64,000 nt of DNA, from assembly GCA_016845585.1 (NCBI GenBank), contig JAERSO010000165.1:18723-82722 (forward strand), read 5' to 3'. How positions within the stretch are numbered: position 1 is the stretch's first letter; each line of letters begins with the position of its first letter. A program made the translations under genes and the position numbers. Under the pieces are notes generated by a model, which made no database searches, had not been told where the DNA came from, and saw only the letters and a program-made list of their open reading frames with translations. Shown here piece after piece: positions 7,542 through 16,410 of this stretch. The stretch is from Acidimicrobiaceae bacterium. Its GTDB lineage: Bacteria; Actinomycetota; Acidimicrobiia; Acidimicrobiales; Aldehydirespiratoraceae.

Positions 7542-10256
7542 GTGACCGAAGACGCCTCAGAACTCGACTCCGCCCTCCGAGACGACATTCGTCGGCTCGG
7601 CGCCCAGCTCGGAGACACGCTCGTGCGTCAAGCCGGCCCGGACCTCCTGGAGCGTGTGGAGCAGGTTCGACAGCATGCCCGCCAGCTTCGACGCGATGAC
7701 GACACGTCGGCCGCGCTCGCCGATGTGCTCGGCAACGTCGATGTGGTCGAGGCCATCCAGTTGGTACGGGCCTTCACGACCTACTTCCATCTCGCCAACA
7801 CCGCCGAGCAGGTCCACCGCATCGATGACCTCACCGAGACGCAGGCGGCCCGCACGAACCGCTTCGACCAGACCGTCCAGCGCCTTCTCGACAGTGGCTT
7901 CACCCCCGACGACGTCGTGGAGGCCGTCGCCAATGCCCAGCTCTACCCCGTCTTCACCGCCCATCCCACCGAGGCGAGCCGTCGATCGATCCTCGACAAG
8001 CTCGCCGAACTCTCCGGGCTCATCGAAGACCGCGCCAACAGCGTTTCCGACACCAGGCAACGCCGCATCGACCGGCGAGTCGACGAGCTGATCGACGCCA
8101 TCTGGCAAACCGACGAACTCCGTCGAGCCCAACCCGACCCGGTGGACGAGGCTCGATCGATCCTCTACTTCCTGACCGAGATCGTCGTGGACGGCATCCC
8201 GCAGCTCTTCGATGACCTCGACGCATCATTGCGTGAGATCGGCGGATCGCTCGACCCGCGTCGGCTGCCGTTGCGCTTCGGGTCATGGGTCGGCGGTGAT
8301 CGAGACGGCAATCCCAACATCACCCCGTCCACCACCCTCGAGGTCCTCGACTTCCAGCGGGCGCGAGCACTCCGGATCGTCATCAATGAGATCGAGAACC
8401 TGTCCTCGGAGTTGAGCGTGAGCACGGCGGTGCGCCCCGTCTCCGACGAGTTGGCGATGCAGCTCGAGGCCGACGGCGACACGTTCCCTGCGGTCATCGC
8501 TCGTCTCGGCACCCTCTCAGCGGGAGAACCGTACCGCCAGCGGCTCGGAGTGATCCATCAGCGCCTCCTCGAAACCGCTGCCGAGCCGCCCGGGACCCGT
8601 TGCTACGGCGGCCCCGACCAACTCCAGGACGATCTCGACATGCTGGCGCGTTCGCTGGAGGCCAACCAGGGGGCCCGCATGGCGCAGGGCCGCCTCGCGC
8701 GTGTCCAGCGGATCGTCGCGATGGTCGGCTTTCATCTCGCCGTTCTCGACGTGCGCGAACATGCCGACCATCATCACGCGGCGCTGGCCACCCGTTTCTC
8801 AGCCCTCGGTGTCGACTACGCCGCCCTCAGCCGCGACGAACGCACGAATCTGCTCACCGACGAACTCGCGAGCCCCCGCCCGCTCGCGGCACCCGGCCGC
8901 GACAACGGCGACCGTGTCTTCGGCCTCTTCAGCGCCCTTCGAGATCGCATGGACACGGTCGGCGACCACATCATCGAGAGCTACATCATCTCGATGACCG
9001 AAGGCGTCGACGATGTCCTCGCTCCCGCGGTACTCGCCCGCGATGTCGGGCTGATCGACATCAACGCGGGTGTCGCCCGTCTCGGGTTCGTGCCCCTCTT
9101 CGAGACGATCGGCGACCTTCGCGCCATCGGCCCGGTCATGCGTCAGCTCCTGACCACTGAGCCGTATCGGCGGCTCGTCGAGCTACGGGGCAATGTTCAG
9201 GAGGTGATGGTCGGCTACTCCGACTCCAACAAGGACGGCGGGATCACCACCAGCCAATGGGAGATCCACAAGGCACTGCGGACGATCGCCGAGGTCGCGG
9301 CCGAGACCGGCGTGGACATCACGGTCTTTCACGGCCGCGGCGGTACCATCGGCCGCGGCGGCGGACCCACGCATTCCTCGATCCTCGGGCAGCCGCCGGG
9401 TGCCGTCAGCAGTGCGGTCAAAGTCACCGAGCAGGGTGAGGTGATCGCCGACAAGTACGGCCTGCCTCAGATCGCGCAGCGCAACCTCGATCTCGCCATT
9501 TCCGCCGTCGTGGAGGCATCGCTGTCACATCGTGTGCCACGCAACAAGCCGTCGGTCACCGCCAACTGGGACCGGGTCATGGACACCATGTCGTCGACCT
9601 CCTACGCCGCCTACCGAGCCTTCCTGGAAACACCGGGTCTCGTCGAGTACTTCCAGACGTCGACGCCGGTCGAGGAACTCGGTTCGATGAACATCGGCTC
9701 GCGGCCCGCTCGCCGCCGTGGTGCGACCGGCGGGCTCTCCGACCTGCGGGCGATTCCGTGGGTCTTCGGATGGACCCAATCCCGCCAGATCATTCCGGGC
9801 TGGTTCGGCGTTGGCGCCGGCCTCGAGGCGGTCCGAGCCGCAGGCGACGGCGACGTCCTCGCCGAGATGTACGGGCGCTGGCAGTTCTTCCGCACGTTCA
9901 TCTCCAATGTCGAGATGACCCTGTCGAAGACCGATCTGGCGATCGCCCGTCACTATGTGACCACGCTCGTCGATCCCTCCCATCACCACTTCTTCGATCG
10001 AGTGGCCGAAGAACACGATCGCACCATCGCCCAGATCGCGGAAGTCACCGGTGGGGCTCTGCTCGACGATCTCCCGATTCTGCGACGCACGCTCGAAGTT
10101 CGAGATGCCTACCTCGACCCCATCAACGTCCTGCAGGTTGATCTCCTCGCCCGAAGTCGAGCCGGCACGGAAGATCCCGCCGAAGAGGCCCGACTCCGAC
10201 GAGCGTTGCTCCTCACCGTGAACGGCGTGGCTGCCGGGCTCCGCAACACGGGCTGA
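7542..10256 (+). CDS. ppc: phosphoenolpyruvate carboxylase
   Basis: 904 aa, a normal length for bacterial PEPC, which carboxylates PEP with bicarbonate to oxaloacetate to refill the TCA cycle. Catalytic His141 sits in FTAHPTEASRR. Further hallmarks are YSDSNKDGG, FHGRGGTIGRGGGP (the phosphate-binding Gly-rich loop), GEVIADKYG, GSRPARR, RAIPWVFGWTQSR and the conserved carboxy end LRNTG. The GTG start is supported by a TACCGT box 6 nt upstream. A short GGGCT-GATC-AGCCC dyad covers the stop codon but has no T-tract, so I do not call it a terminator. Confidence 0.97.
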   Translation: MTEDASELDSALRDDIRRLGAQLGDTLVRQAGPDLLERVEQVRQHARQLRRDDDTSAALADVLGNVDVVEAIQLVRAFTTYFHLANTAEQVHRIDDLTETQAARTNRFDQTVQRLLDSGFTPDDVVEAVANAQLYPVFTAHPTEASRRSILDKLAELSGLIEDRANSVSDTRQRRIDRRVDELIDAIWQTDELRRAQPDPVDEARSILYFLTEIVVDGIPQLFDDLDASLREIGGSLDPRRLPLRFGSWVGGDRDGNPNITPSTTLEVLDFQRARALRIVINEIENLSSELSVSTAVRPVSDELAMQLEADGDTFPAVIARLGTLSAGEPYRQRLGVIHQRLLETAAEPPGTRCYGGPDQLQDDLDMLARSLEANQGARMAQGRLARVQRIVAMVGFHLAVLDVREHADHHHAALATRFSALGVDYAALSRDERTNLLTDELASPRPLAAPGRDNGDRVFGLFSALRDRMDTVGDHIIESYIISMTEGVDDVLAPAVLARDVGLIDINAGVARLGFVPLFETIGDLRAIGPVMRQLLTTEPYRRLVELRGNVQEVMVGYSDSNKDGGITTSQWEIHKALRTIAEVAAETGVDITVFHGRGGTIGRGGGPTHSSILGQPPGAVSSAVKVTEQGEVIADKYGLPQIAQRNLDLAISAVVEASLSHRVPRNKPSVTANWDRVMDTMSSTSYAAYRAFLETPGLVEYFQTSTPVEELGSMNIGSRPARRRGATGGLSDLRAIPWVFGWTQSRQIIPGWFGVGAGLEAVRAAGDGDVLAEMYGRWQFFRTFISNVEMTLSKTDLAIARHYVTTLVDPSHHHFFDRVAEEHDRTIAQIAEVTGGALLDDLPILRRTLEVRDAYLDPINVLQVDLLARSRAGTEDPAEEARLRRALLLTVNGVAAGLRNTG

Positions 10257-10332
10257 TCAGCCCGCCGGAAGGCCCAGCCCGCGGGGAGAAGCGTCACCTC
10301 GCCCTACACCCGACACCGGTTCGGACCGATGG

Positions 10333-10584
10333 GTGGGTGTGCGTAGCTACGTCGAGATCGTTCAGATTCGCGCCTGTGATGTGCAGAGCGGCGACGTTGT
10401 GAACAAGCGCGGCCCTGATCGCTCCGGTTGGACCGAGGTGGCGAAGCTCGAGGAACTCGAGAGTGGCAGCTATGTCATCCATGACGAAACCAACAAGGAC
10501 AGCTTCACCGCGATCGGCTACGACCTGATCTGGCTCCAGGTCGTGCACGAGTTGCGCTTCAACAGTCATCTGCCCGTCGACTAG
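10333..10584 (+). CDS. hypothetical small protein, 83 aa
   Basis: I do not recognise it. It looks like a small beta-rich soluble domain: alternating hydrophobics in VEIVQIRACDV, a turn SGDVVN, W and V positions in TEVAKLEEL, and a final YDLIWLQVVHEL. The start is uncertain: GTG at 10333 or GTG at 10339. Its stop TAG is part of a TAGCGT sequence that could serve as the -10 box of the next gene. It follows ppc by 76 nt. Confidence 0.55.
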   Translation: MGVRSYVEIVQIRACDVQSGDVVNKRGPDRSGWTEVAKLEELESGSYVIHDETNKDSFTAIGYDLIWLQVVHELRFNSHLPVD

Positions 10585-10595
10585 CGTTCGGCCCG

Positions 10596-11030
10596 ATGGC
10601 TGAGCTCCGGGAAGTCTGTGAGTTCAGGACCACCCGACTCGTCGTGGGTGCGTGGGACGGCAGCCTTGCCTCGCAGCGCTCGGACTTCGTGGGCCCCGGT
10701 GACGACGCCTCGACCACCCTCCTCGCCGTCGACTCCTCCTCCGGCTCTCCCGTCGCCCTGCTCATCCTCTTCGAGCAGGAGCCCGCTGACGCAGATCGGA
10801 CCGACCTCCGAATCGGCTACCTGGTGGCCGAGGCCGAACGGGGCCGGGGATTGGCCGGCGAACTCGTGAAGGGGTTCATCGACTGGTGCCGTGAACGAGC
10901 GTGGATTCGGTCGATCTCCGGAGGGGTGGAGCCGGACAATCCCGCTTCGGCCAGAGTGCTGACCCGGAACGGATTCGTTCAACAGGCCAGCACTCCGATG
11001 AAGGCCGACGAGTTCCGGCTACAGCTCTAG
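10596..11030 (+). CDS. GNAT-family N-acetyltransferase
   Basis: 144 aa. The acetyl-CoA-binding motif A is IGYLVAEAERGRGLAGELV (about residues 70-88), and motif B is VEPDNPASARVLTRNGF (about 110-126). Together they define a compact RimJ/RimL-like GNAT. The substrate is unknown; the single-domain size fits a small-molecule or protein N-terminal acetyltransferase. The 3' end overlaps the convergent FAD reductase by 12 nt. Confidence 0.8.
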   Translation: MAELREVCEFRTTRLVVGAWDGSLASQRSDFVGPGDDASTTLLAVDSSSGSPVALLILFEQEPADADRTDLRIGYLVAEAERGRGLAGELVKGFIDWCRERAWIRSISGGVEPDNPASARVLTRNGFVQQASTPMKADEFRLQL

Positions 11031-12419
11031 ACGGTTGACCGCGTCCTCGATGCCCTTGTGGAATGTCGGATATGCGTAGATCATCTCTCGCAATCTGGCG
11101 ACGGGGGTCGCCTCGTGAACCGCGAGGGTCAGCAGACCAAGGACCTCACCGCCATGGGGCCCGGCCGACGTTGCGCCGACGAGCACTCCCCGGTCCTTGT
11201 CGACCACGAGCTTGATCAGGCCCTCGTTGCCGGAGGAGTGGAGCCAGCCGCGCGCAGTCCCGAGAACCTCGACGAGCGAGGTCACCACATTGATCCCGGC
11301 GGCCTCGGCGTCGAACTCGGTCATTCCGACCGAGCCGACCTCCGGATCCACGAATGTGACCCGAGGGACAGCTGAGTAGTCGGCTCGGCGCTCAGCGCCA
11401 CCGAGGATGTCCGCCACGGCGATACCGGCCTGGTAGATCCCGACGTGGGTGAACAAGCCCTTGCCAGTGATGTCGCCGACCGCCCAGACCCCATCGGCCA
11501 CACGCATCCGATCATCGACCGGCGCAAACCGAGCCGAGGCATCGACGCCGACCGTTTCCAGACCGAGTCCGGCGATGTGCGTCCGGCGCCCCGTGGCGAC
11601 GAGCAGTCTGTCGGCCTCGAGGCGGGTGCCGTCGGACAGCGTCACCGCAACGCGCTCCCCTCGTCGTTCGACCTCCGTTGCCATCACGCCGGTGTGAACG
11701 GCGATGCCATCGGCCTCGAACGCCTCCTTCAGCATCGCTCCTGCTTCGGGTTCCTCGAGCGGGAGGAGGCGATCGAGGGCCTCGACGATCGTGACCGAGG
11801 TGCCGAAGCGCGTCATCACCTGGCTCAGCTCCGAACCGATCGCTCCGGCGCCGAGCACGATGATGGACGCGGGAAGCTCCTTGGCCTGAATGGCCTCATG
11901 GTTGGTCCAGAAGTCGACGGTGTCGATCCCGGGGATGGGAGGTACAGCCGGGGAGGTACCCGCAGCGACGACGACGCCCCTCGCGGCGCGGAAGGTTCGC
12001 CCTCCCGCCTCGACCACCCGATCAGCCACGATCGTGCCGCGCCCACGGACGAAGATCCCGCCCTTCGCCTCGAACCGGTCGACGGCGACCTGGTCGTTCC
12101 AGTTGTCCGTGGCCTGGTCCCGGGTCCTCTCGGCGATGGGCGTCCAGTCGGGCTCAACGGTGGCCGTGCCGGCCACGCCGTTGGCTCGCCGCGCTTCGGC
12201 CAACAGGTTGGCGCCGCGGATCATCATCTTGGAAGGGATGCAGCCCCAGTAGGGGCATTCGCCGCCGACGAGGCCGGCCTCGATCCCCACCACTCGCAAT
12301 CCCGCTTCGGCTAGCGGCGCCGCGACGCTCTCACCGGCAACGCCGAGGCCGATCACGACCACATCGACACCCTCGATCTCATTCGTTTCCGGCTGTTCGT
12401 TCTGTGCTTCTTGGTGCAT
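11019..12419 (-). CDS. FAD-dependent pyridine nucleotide-disulfide oxidoreductase (mercuric reductase/lipoamide dehydrogenase-like), copy 1
   Basis: 466 aa flavoprotein. The FAD fold is VIGLGVAGES at 22-31, the redox-active pair is C55/C60 in GGECPYWGCIPSK, the NAD(P) fold is IIVLGAGAIGSEL, and the second FAD motif is WAVGDITGKG. The C-terminal active-site loop reads YAYPTFHKGIEDAV. It lacks the HxxxxE dyad (HPTxxE) of lipoamide dehydrogenase, so dihydrolipoamide is an unlikely substrate. No extra N-terminal heavy-metal domain is present. It is a paralogue of the gene at 12863-14221 and probably the last gene of the trp-linked transcript. A GTCACA-AA-TGTGAC dyad lies 42 nt upstream of its start. 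Confidence 0.85.
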   Translation of the reverse strand: MHQEAQNEQPETNEIEGVDVVVIGLGVAGESVAAPLAEAGLRVVGIEAGLVGGECPYWGCIPSKMMIRGANLLAEARRANGVAGTATVEPDWTPIAERTRDQATDNWNDQVAVDRFEAKGGIFVRGRGTIVADRVVEAGGRTFRAARGVVVAAGTSPAVPPIPGIDTVDFWTNHEAIQAKELPASIIVLGAGAIGSELSQVMTRFGTSVTIVEALDRLLPLEEPEAGAMLKEAFEADGIAVHTGVMATEVERRGERVAVTLSDGTRLEADRLLVATGRRTHIAGLGLETVGVDASARFAPVDDRMRVADGVWAVGDITGKGLFTHVGIYQAGIAVADILGGAERRADYSAVPRVTFVDPEVGSVGMTEFDAEAAGINVVTSLVEVLGTARGWLHSSGNEGLIKLVVDKDRGVLVGATSAGPHGGEVLGLLTLAVHEATPVARLREMIYAYPTFHKGIEDAVNRLEL

Positions 12420-12460
12420 GGGAGTGGAAACCCGGGGTCGAATCCGTCGATCCCCGAATG

Positions 12461-12474
12461 GTCACAAATGTGAC
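12461..12474. promoter_or_regulatory. 14-bp dyad (GTCACA-AA-TGTGAC), possible operator
   Basis: A perfect inverted repeat lies in the 68-nt gap before FAD reductase copy 1. It is not the CRP arrangement (TGTGA-N6-TCACA). A regulator site is possible; nothing else supports it. Confidence 0.3.
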
Positions 12475-12487
12475 TCTTCACCATGGG

Positions 12488-12784
12488 TCAGGACGGTGAG
12501 GGCGCTTTGGCGGCGTGCCGGACGGCGATCACCAGACCAAGCAGTGCGCCCAGCAGCGCGAACAGCAGGTTCTCGAGCTCCACCGGCGCGTCGCCGGAGT
12601 GGTCCCAGAAGACAGGACCTCGGAGGTCGCCCTTGGCGGAGAGGATCACGATCGCGAGAACCGCGATGCCCAGGCCGGCGAGGGCATAGTTCACCGATCG
12701 ACGCGGCGTGGATCCGGCTTCTGAGAGACCATCGACGGCCACCCCCGTCCCCGCAATCAAGAGTGGGGCGAAGTGATAGGTCAC
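12488..12784 (-). CDS. small membrane protein, 98 aa (possibly the second half of a frameshifted gene)
   Basis: Reading from the GTG at 12784 gives an opening TYHFAPLLIAG, then hydrophobic helices at about residues 36-53 (YALAGLGIAVLAIVIL) and 73-92 (LLFALLGALLGLVIAV). The GTG overlaps the TGA of the upstream 29-aa ORF (GTGA). Directly before that TGA is C-CCG-GGG, a -1 slippery heptamer pattern. It may be read by reinitiation, or as the C-terminal part of one fused product of about 127 aa. It lies between two FAD reductases. The function is unknown. Confidence 0.55.
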   Translation of the reverse strand: MTYHFAPLLIAGTGVAVDGLSEAGSTPRRSVNYALAGLGIAVLAIVILSAKGDLRGPVFWDHSGDAPVELENLLFALLGALLGLVIAVRHAAKAPSPS

Positions 12785-12870
12785 CCCGGGCGAACGCCCG
12801 CCAGGAACGCCCACAGCACCGCAAGCCCCAACGCGAGACCCAAACCGGTCGATCGGCGGAGTTCATTCAT
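12781..12870 (-). CDS. 29-aa single-helix membrane ORF (possibly the first half of a frameshifted gene)
   Basis: ATG at 12870 to TGA at 12781. It encodes MNELRRST followed by a hydrophobic helix (LGLALGLAVLWAFLAGV). The start overlaps the stop of FAD reductase copy 2, so it is set up for coupling. A -1 shift at the C-CCG-GGG run just before the stop joins it to the next ORF and gives a natural-looking continuous membrane protein. I cannot tell real frameshifting from reinitiation or a sequencing error in the G run. Confidence 0.4.
   Translation of the reverse strand: MNELRRSTGLGLALGLAVLWAFLAGVRPG
12784..12790 (-). other. slippery heptamer C-CCG-GGG before an in-frame TGA
   Basis: In the frame of the 29-aa ORF the last two codons are CCG GGG preceded by C, then TGA. 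This is the X-XXY-YYZ pattern for -1 frameshifting. The -1 frame continues as the 98-aa membrane protein. Confidence 0.4.
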
Positions 12871-14221
12871 CGGCGTCACGGGCGGTCCGTCCCTCGACAT
12901 CGCCGAAGAACTGGCCGGCCGCCTTCTGGATTCCGTAGGACCATGACGGATAGGCGTGCACGGTCTGGGCGAGACGGCCGGTGAACATCCCGGTCCGCAT
13001 GGCCAGAGCGATCTCGTGGATCATCTCGCCCGCCCGTGGCGCGACGATCGTCGCACCGATCAGTTGACCGCCGAACAGACGTCGCGTGAGTCGTTTCGGG
13101 CCGGCGATGAGCTTGATGAAGCCGTCCTCCGTGCCATCGGTGATGGCCCGGTCGATCTCCGACAGCGGAAGCTCCGCGACCTTGCCACCGTGGGCGGAGG
13201 CAACGGCTTCGGTCATGCCGATCCGGGCGACCTCGGGTGAGGTGTAGGTCACCCAGGGGATCCAGTGTGTGCGATAGCGACCCCGCACACCCTTCTTCAA
13301 CGCGTTGCCGGCCGCCAGGCGACCCATCTCGTCGGCCGCATGGGTGAAGGCCAACTTGCCGGTGACATCCCCGGCCGCAAACACACCCCGGACGGTGGTC
13401 TCCAGCCGGTCATCGGTCTTGATGTGGCCCTGCGCCGTCAGCTCGATGCCCAGCTCGTCGAGGCCGAGGTCGTCTGCGTTCGGCACACGTCCGACCGCCA
13501 TCAGCAGCTGCTCGGTGACGATTTCTCGGCCGGCGGCACTGACGCAGACGCCACCCCCCGGCATCGCCTCGACCCGTTCGACGATCGTGTCGGTGAGGAT
13601 GGTGACTCCCTGCGCCGCGAGTGAGCGTTCGACCGCCGCCGATGCGTCCGGTTCCTCGCGGGAGAGAAGGCGAGAGATGCCCTCGACGAGCGTGACCGAC
13701 GTCCCCAGGCGGGCGAACGCCTCCGCGAGCTCGCAACCGATGGGACCGCCCCCGACGATCGTCATCGACGCCGGACGCGCCGGGAGGGAGAAGACGGTCT
13801 CATTGGTGAGTGCACCGGTGGAGTCGAGTCCCGGGATCGGCGGCATCACCGGTCGTCCGCCGGTGGCGAGAATGATCCTGGGTGCGGTGATCCGGCGATC
13901 CCCGACGGCAATCGAATCGTGCGTCACCAACCGGGCGCGATCTTCGAGGACGTCGGTGCCGTGGGCCCGCATGACGTCGGCGGTCTCGGTGGCCGCGATC
14001 CGATCGATGGTTCTGTGTACTCGCGCGATGGCACCGTCGAAGGACAGCCCGTCGCGAGCCGCGCTCAGAAGCGTCTTGGAGGGCACACAGCCGGTGAACG
14101 TACAATCACCTCCGAGTGGTCCATCGTTCACGAGGAGGGCGTCGGCACCCGCCCATTGGGCGGCCCGAGCGGCGGCAAGACCACCGGCGCCGCCGCCGAT
14201 GATGATCAGATCGTGATCCAC
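12863..14221 (-). CDS. FAD-dependent pyridine nucleotide-disulfide oxidoreductase (mercuric reductase/lipoamide dehydrogenase-like), copy 2
   Basis: 452 aa. FAD motif LIIIGGGAGGLAAA at 5-18, redox pair C40/C45 in GGDCTFTGCVPSK, NAD(P) motif MTIVGGGPIGCELAEAF, and second FAD motif FAAGDVTGKLAFTH. The C-terminal loop is HAYPSWSYGIQKAA, so the second His and the Glu of the lipoamide dehydrogenase dyad are missing here too. An NAD(P)H-driven reductase of a disulfide, quinone or metal is likely; the acceptor is unknown. It lies downstream of trpA and the 63-aa membrane protein on the same strand, and its TGA overlaps the start of the 29-aa ORF. Confidence 0.85.
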   Translation of the reverse strand: MDHDLIIIGGGAGGLAAARAAQWAGADALLVNDGPLGGDCTFTGCVPSKTLLSAARDGLSFDGAIARVHRTIDRIAATETADVMRAHGTDVLEDRARLVTHDSIAVGDRRITAPRIILATGGRPVMPPIPGLDSTGALTNETVFSLPARPASMTIVGGGPIGCELAEAFARLGTSVTLVEGISRLLSREEPDASAAVERSLAAQGVTILTDTIVERVEAMPGGGVCVSAAGREIVTEQLLMAVGRVPNADDLGLDELGIELTAQGHIKTDDRLETTVRGVFAAGDVTGKLAFTHAADEMGRLAAGNALKKGVRGRYRTHWIPWVTYTSPEVARIGMTEAVASAHGGKVAELPLSEIDRAITDGTEDGFIKLIAGPKRLTRRLFGGQLIGATIVAPRAGEMIHEIALAMRTGMFTGRLAQTVHAYPSWSYGIQKAAGQFFGDVEGRTARDADE

Positions 14222-14272
14222 AGCGCCGGAAACCGTTGGGATCGAGTTCGCATTCCGCGATCGTACGCTCGC

Positions 14273-14464
14273 TCAGTGAATCATTCGAGCACCGAACCAG
14301 GCGAACGTGATCATCACGAGACCCAGGGTGAAGATCTGGTACTCCCGCCGCCAGCGGCGGGCGGGGACGGCGACCACGGCCCAGAAGACCATGGCCATGA
14401 TGATCTGGATGACGGCTCCGCGGTCGGTCTCGGGAAGGAGGAGATCGAGGAGCAACTCACGCAT
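14273..14464 (-). CDS. small membrane protein, 63 aa
   Basis: Two predicted helices (about residues 18-33, IQIIMAMVFWAVVAV, and 42-58, IFTLGLVMITFAWFG) are joined by a basic loop PARRWRREY, which suggests a hairpin with the loop in the cytoplasm. It starts 15 nt after trpA and precedes FAD reductase copy 2 by 51 nt, so co-transcription is likely. I do not recognise the family. Confidence 0.6.
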   Translation of the reverse strand: MRELLLDLLLPETDRGAVIQIIMAMVFWAVVAVPARRWRREYQIFTLGLVMITFAWFGARMIH

Positions 14465-14479
14465 GAGCCGCCCCGGTGC

Positions 14480-15259
14480 TCAGATCGCGTCGAGCGCGGA
14501 GCGGAACTCGCCGACGAGCTCGGCAACACCCTCAGGACCGGCCTTGTCGAGCATCCGCTGCACGACTGCGGACCCGACGACCACACCATCAGACACCTGC
14601 GAGACCTCGACGGCTTGTTCCGGCGTCCCGATGCCCACGCCGACGAGCACCGGCTTGTCGGTGAGCACCTTGAGGCGCTGAGCGATGACCTTGGCCGAGT
14701 CGGCCAGCTCGGCCCGAACGCCAGTGATACCCAGCAGGCCGACGCCGTAGACGAATCCGTGCGAGCGCTCAGCGATCCGGGTGAGCCGTTCATCGGAGCC
14801 GGTCGGCGCGGCGAGTTGGATCGTCTCGACTCCGGCCTCGTCCGCCGCGGCAACCCACGGGCCGAGCTCCTCGAGCGGGATGTCGGGGAGAATGCAGCCC
14901 GAGACGCCGGCCTCGGCGAGTGAACGAGCGAAGCGCTCCCAACCGATCCGATAGGCGATGTTGCCGTACGTCATCACCGCGGTCGGTACGCCGATGTCGG
15001 CGCCACGCACCGCGTCGAGAATCGACTGCGGTGTCGCGCCCTGTTCGAGCGCCAGGTCGTTCGCCGCCTGGATTGTCGGACCGTCCATGACCGGGTCCGA
15101 GAACGGCACGCCGATTTCGATCGCATCGGCACCGGCCGCCGCGGCGGCCTCGATCGTCTGGAGCCAGTCATCACCGAGCCCACCCGTGATGTAGGGAACG
15201 AGGCATTTCCCGCCGGCATCGATACGGTCGCGCAACGCTGCTTCGAAGGGGCCGATCAT
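14480..15259 (-). CDS. trpA: tryptophan synthase alpha subunit
   Basis: 259 aa, normal length. It cleaves indole-3-glycerol phosphate to indole and glyceraldehyde 3-phosphate and passes indole to TrpB. Catalytic Glu48 and Asp59 are in [15 protein letters not shown], followed by the QAANDLAL element. The [13 protein letters not shown] and [11 protein letters not shown] loops are the phosphate-binding side of the barrel. Its ATG overlaps the trpB stop (ATGA), so the two subunits are probably translationally coupled. Confidence 0.97.
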   Translation of the reverse strand: MIGPFEAALRDRIDAGGKCLVPYITGGLGDDWLQTIEAAAAAGADAIEIGVPFSDPVMDGPTIQAANDLALEQGATPQSILDAVRGADIGVPTAVMTYGNIAYRIGWERFARSLAEAGVSGCILPDIPLEELGPWVAAADEAGVETIQLAAPTGSDERLTRIAERSHGFVYGVGLLGITGVRAELADSAKVIAQRLKVLTDKPVLVGVGIGTPEQAVEVSQVSDGVVVGSAVVQRMLDKAGPEGVAELVGEFRSALDAI

Positions 15260-16410
15260 GACAGGACGTCCATCATCTGAGCGACGTCCTTGTCGCCGCG
15301 ACCACTCAGATTGACGAGCACGGTCTTGCCCCTCAGCTCCTCACGGGCGTTCATCAACCACGCGATGACGTGGGCCGACTCCAGGGCCGGAATGATCCCC
15401 TCGGTGCGGGCGAGGAGCTGGAAGCCCTCGACGACGTCCTCGTCGGTGACCGGTTCGTAGCGGGCCCGGCCGGTCTTGGCCAGGTGCGAGTGTTCCGGCC
15501 CGATGCCCGGGTAGTCGAGACCAGCGGAGATCGATTCTGCCTCGAGAACCTGCCCCCATTCGTCCTGCATCAGGTAGCTGTGTGAACCGTGGACGATGCC
15601 GGGCACGGCACGACCGACGGCAGCGCCACCGGCGGGCTCGACACCCACCAGCTCAGCACTCGTGTCGGCGAAGCCACTGAAGATCCCGATGGCGTTGGAC
15701 CCGCCGCCGACACATGCGGTGACGACGTCCGGTACCCCGCCGTCGAGCAGCTCGGCGCATTGCGCACGGGCTTCCTCGCCGATGACGCGGTGGAACTCTC
15801 GGACCATCCACGGATACGGGTGCGGACCCATGACCGATCCCAGGCAGTAGTGGGTGTTCTCGACGGCCGCGACCCAGTAGCGCATGGCCTCGTTGACCGC
15901 ATCCTTGAGCGTCTTGGAGCCGGACTCGGCGGAGCGAACCTCAGTGCCGAGGAGTTGCATACGAAAGACGTTGAGCTTCTGGCGTTCGATGTCGACTGCG
16001 CCCATGTACACGACACATTCCATGCCGAACAGCGCCGCCGCGGTGGCCGTCGCGACGCCGTGCTGTCCCGCGCCGGTCTCGGCGACGAGTCGGGTCTTGC
16101 CCATGCGGCGGGCGAGCAGGGCCTGACCGAGGACATTGTTGATCTTGTGGCTACCGGTGTGGTTGAGATCCTCCCGTTTCAGCAGGACACGACACCCGAG
16201 CTCTTCGCCGAGGTTCCTGCATTCGGTGAGAGGGGACGGCCGGCCGGTGTAGTTGGCCTGGAGATCGTCGAGTTCGTCTCGAAACGCCGGATCGGCCCAG
16301 GCCTCGCGGAACGCCGCGTCGAGTTCCTGGCACGCCGGCACGAGCGTCTCGGGCACGTACATGCCCCCGAACTCTCCGAAACGTCCGTCTACGGGGTCGG
16401 TCATGGTCAT
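15256..16410 (-). CDS. trpB: tryptophan synthase beta subunit
   Basis: 384 aa PLP enzyme that condenses indole with serine. PLP Lys89 is in [10 protein letters not shown], the GAGQHG loop precedes the indole tunnel, and the phosphate-binding GGGSNAIG motif is present. The start [13 protein letters not shown] is typical of the trpB1 group that pairs with TrpA. It has 4-nt overlaps with trpF upstream and trpA downstream. Confidence 0.97.
   Translation of the reverse strand: MTMTDPVDGRFGEFGGMYVPETLVPACQELDAAFREAWADPAFRDELDDLQANYTGRPSPLTECRNLGEELGCRVLLKREDLNHTGSHKINNVLGQALLARRMGKTRLVAETGAGQHGVATATAAALFGMECVVYMGAVDIERQKLNVFRMQLLGTEVRSAESGSKTLKDAVNEAMRYWVAAVENTHYCLGSVMGPHPYPWMVREFHRVIGEEARAQCAELLDGGVPDVVTACVGGGSNAIGIFSGFADTSAELVGVEPAGGAAVGRAVPGIVHGSHSYLMQDEWGQVLEAESISAGLDYPGIGPEHSHLAKTGRARYEPVTDEDVVEGFQLLARTEGIIPALESAHVIAWLMNAREELRGKTVLVNLSGRGDKDVAQMMDVLS

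Noticed and set aside
10250..10263. GGGCT-GATC-AGCCC dyad at the end of ppc as a terminator
   Set aside because: Only a 5-bp stem and no T-tract in either direction.
12462..12866. 134-codon minus frame over the small membrane proteins
   Set aside because: Cys/Arg-rich with no hydrophobic pattern; the alternative frames give clean membrane helices and overlap junctions.
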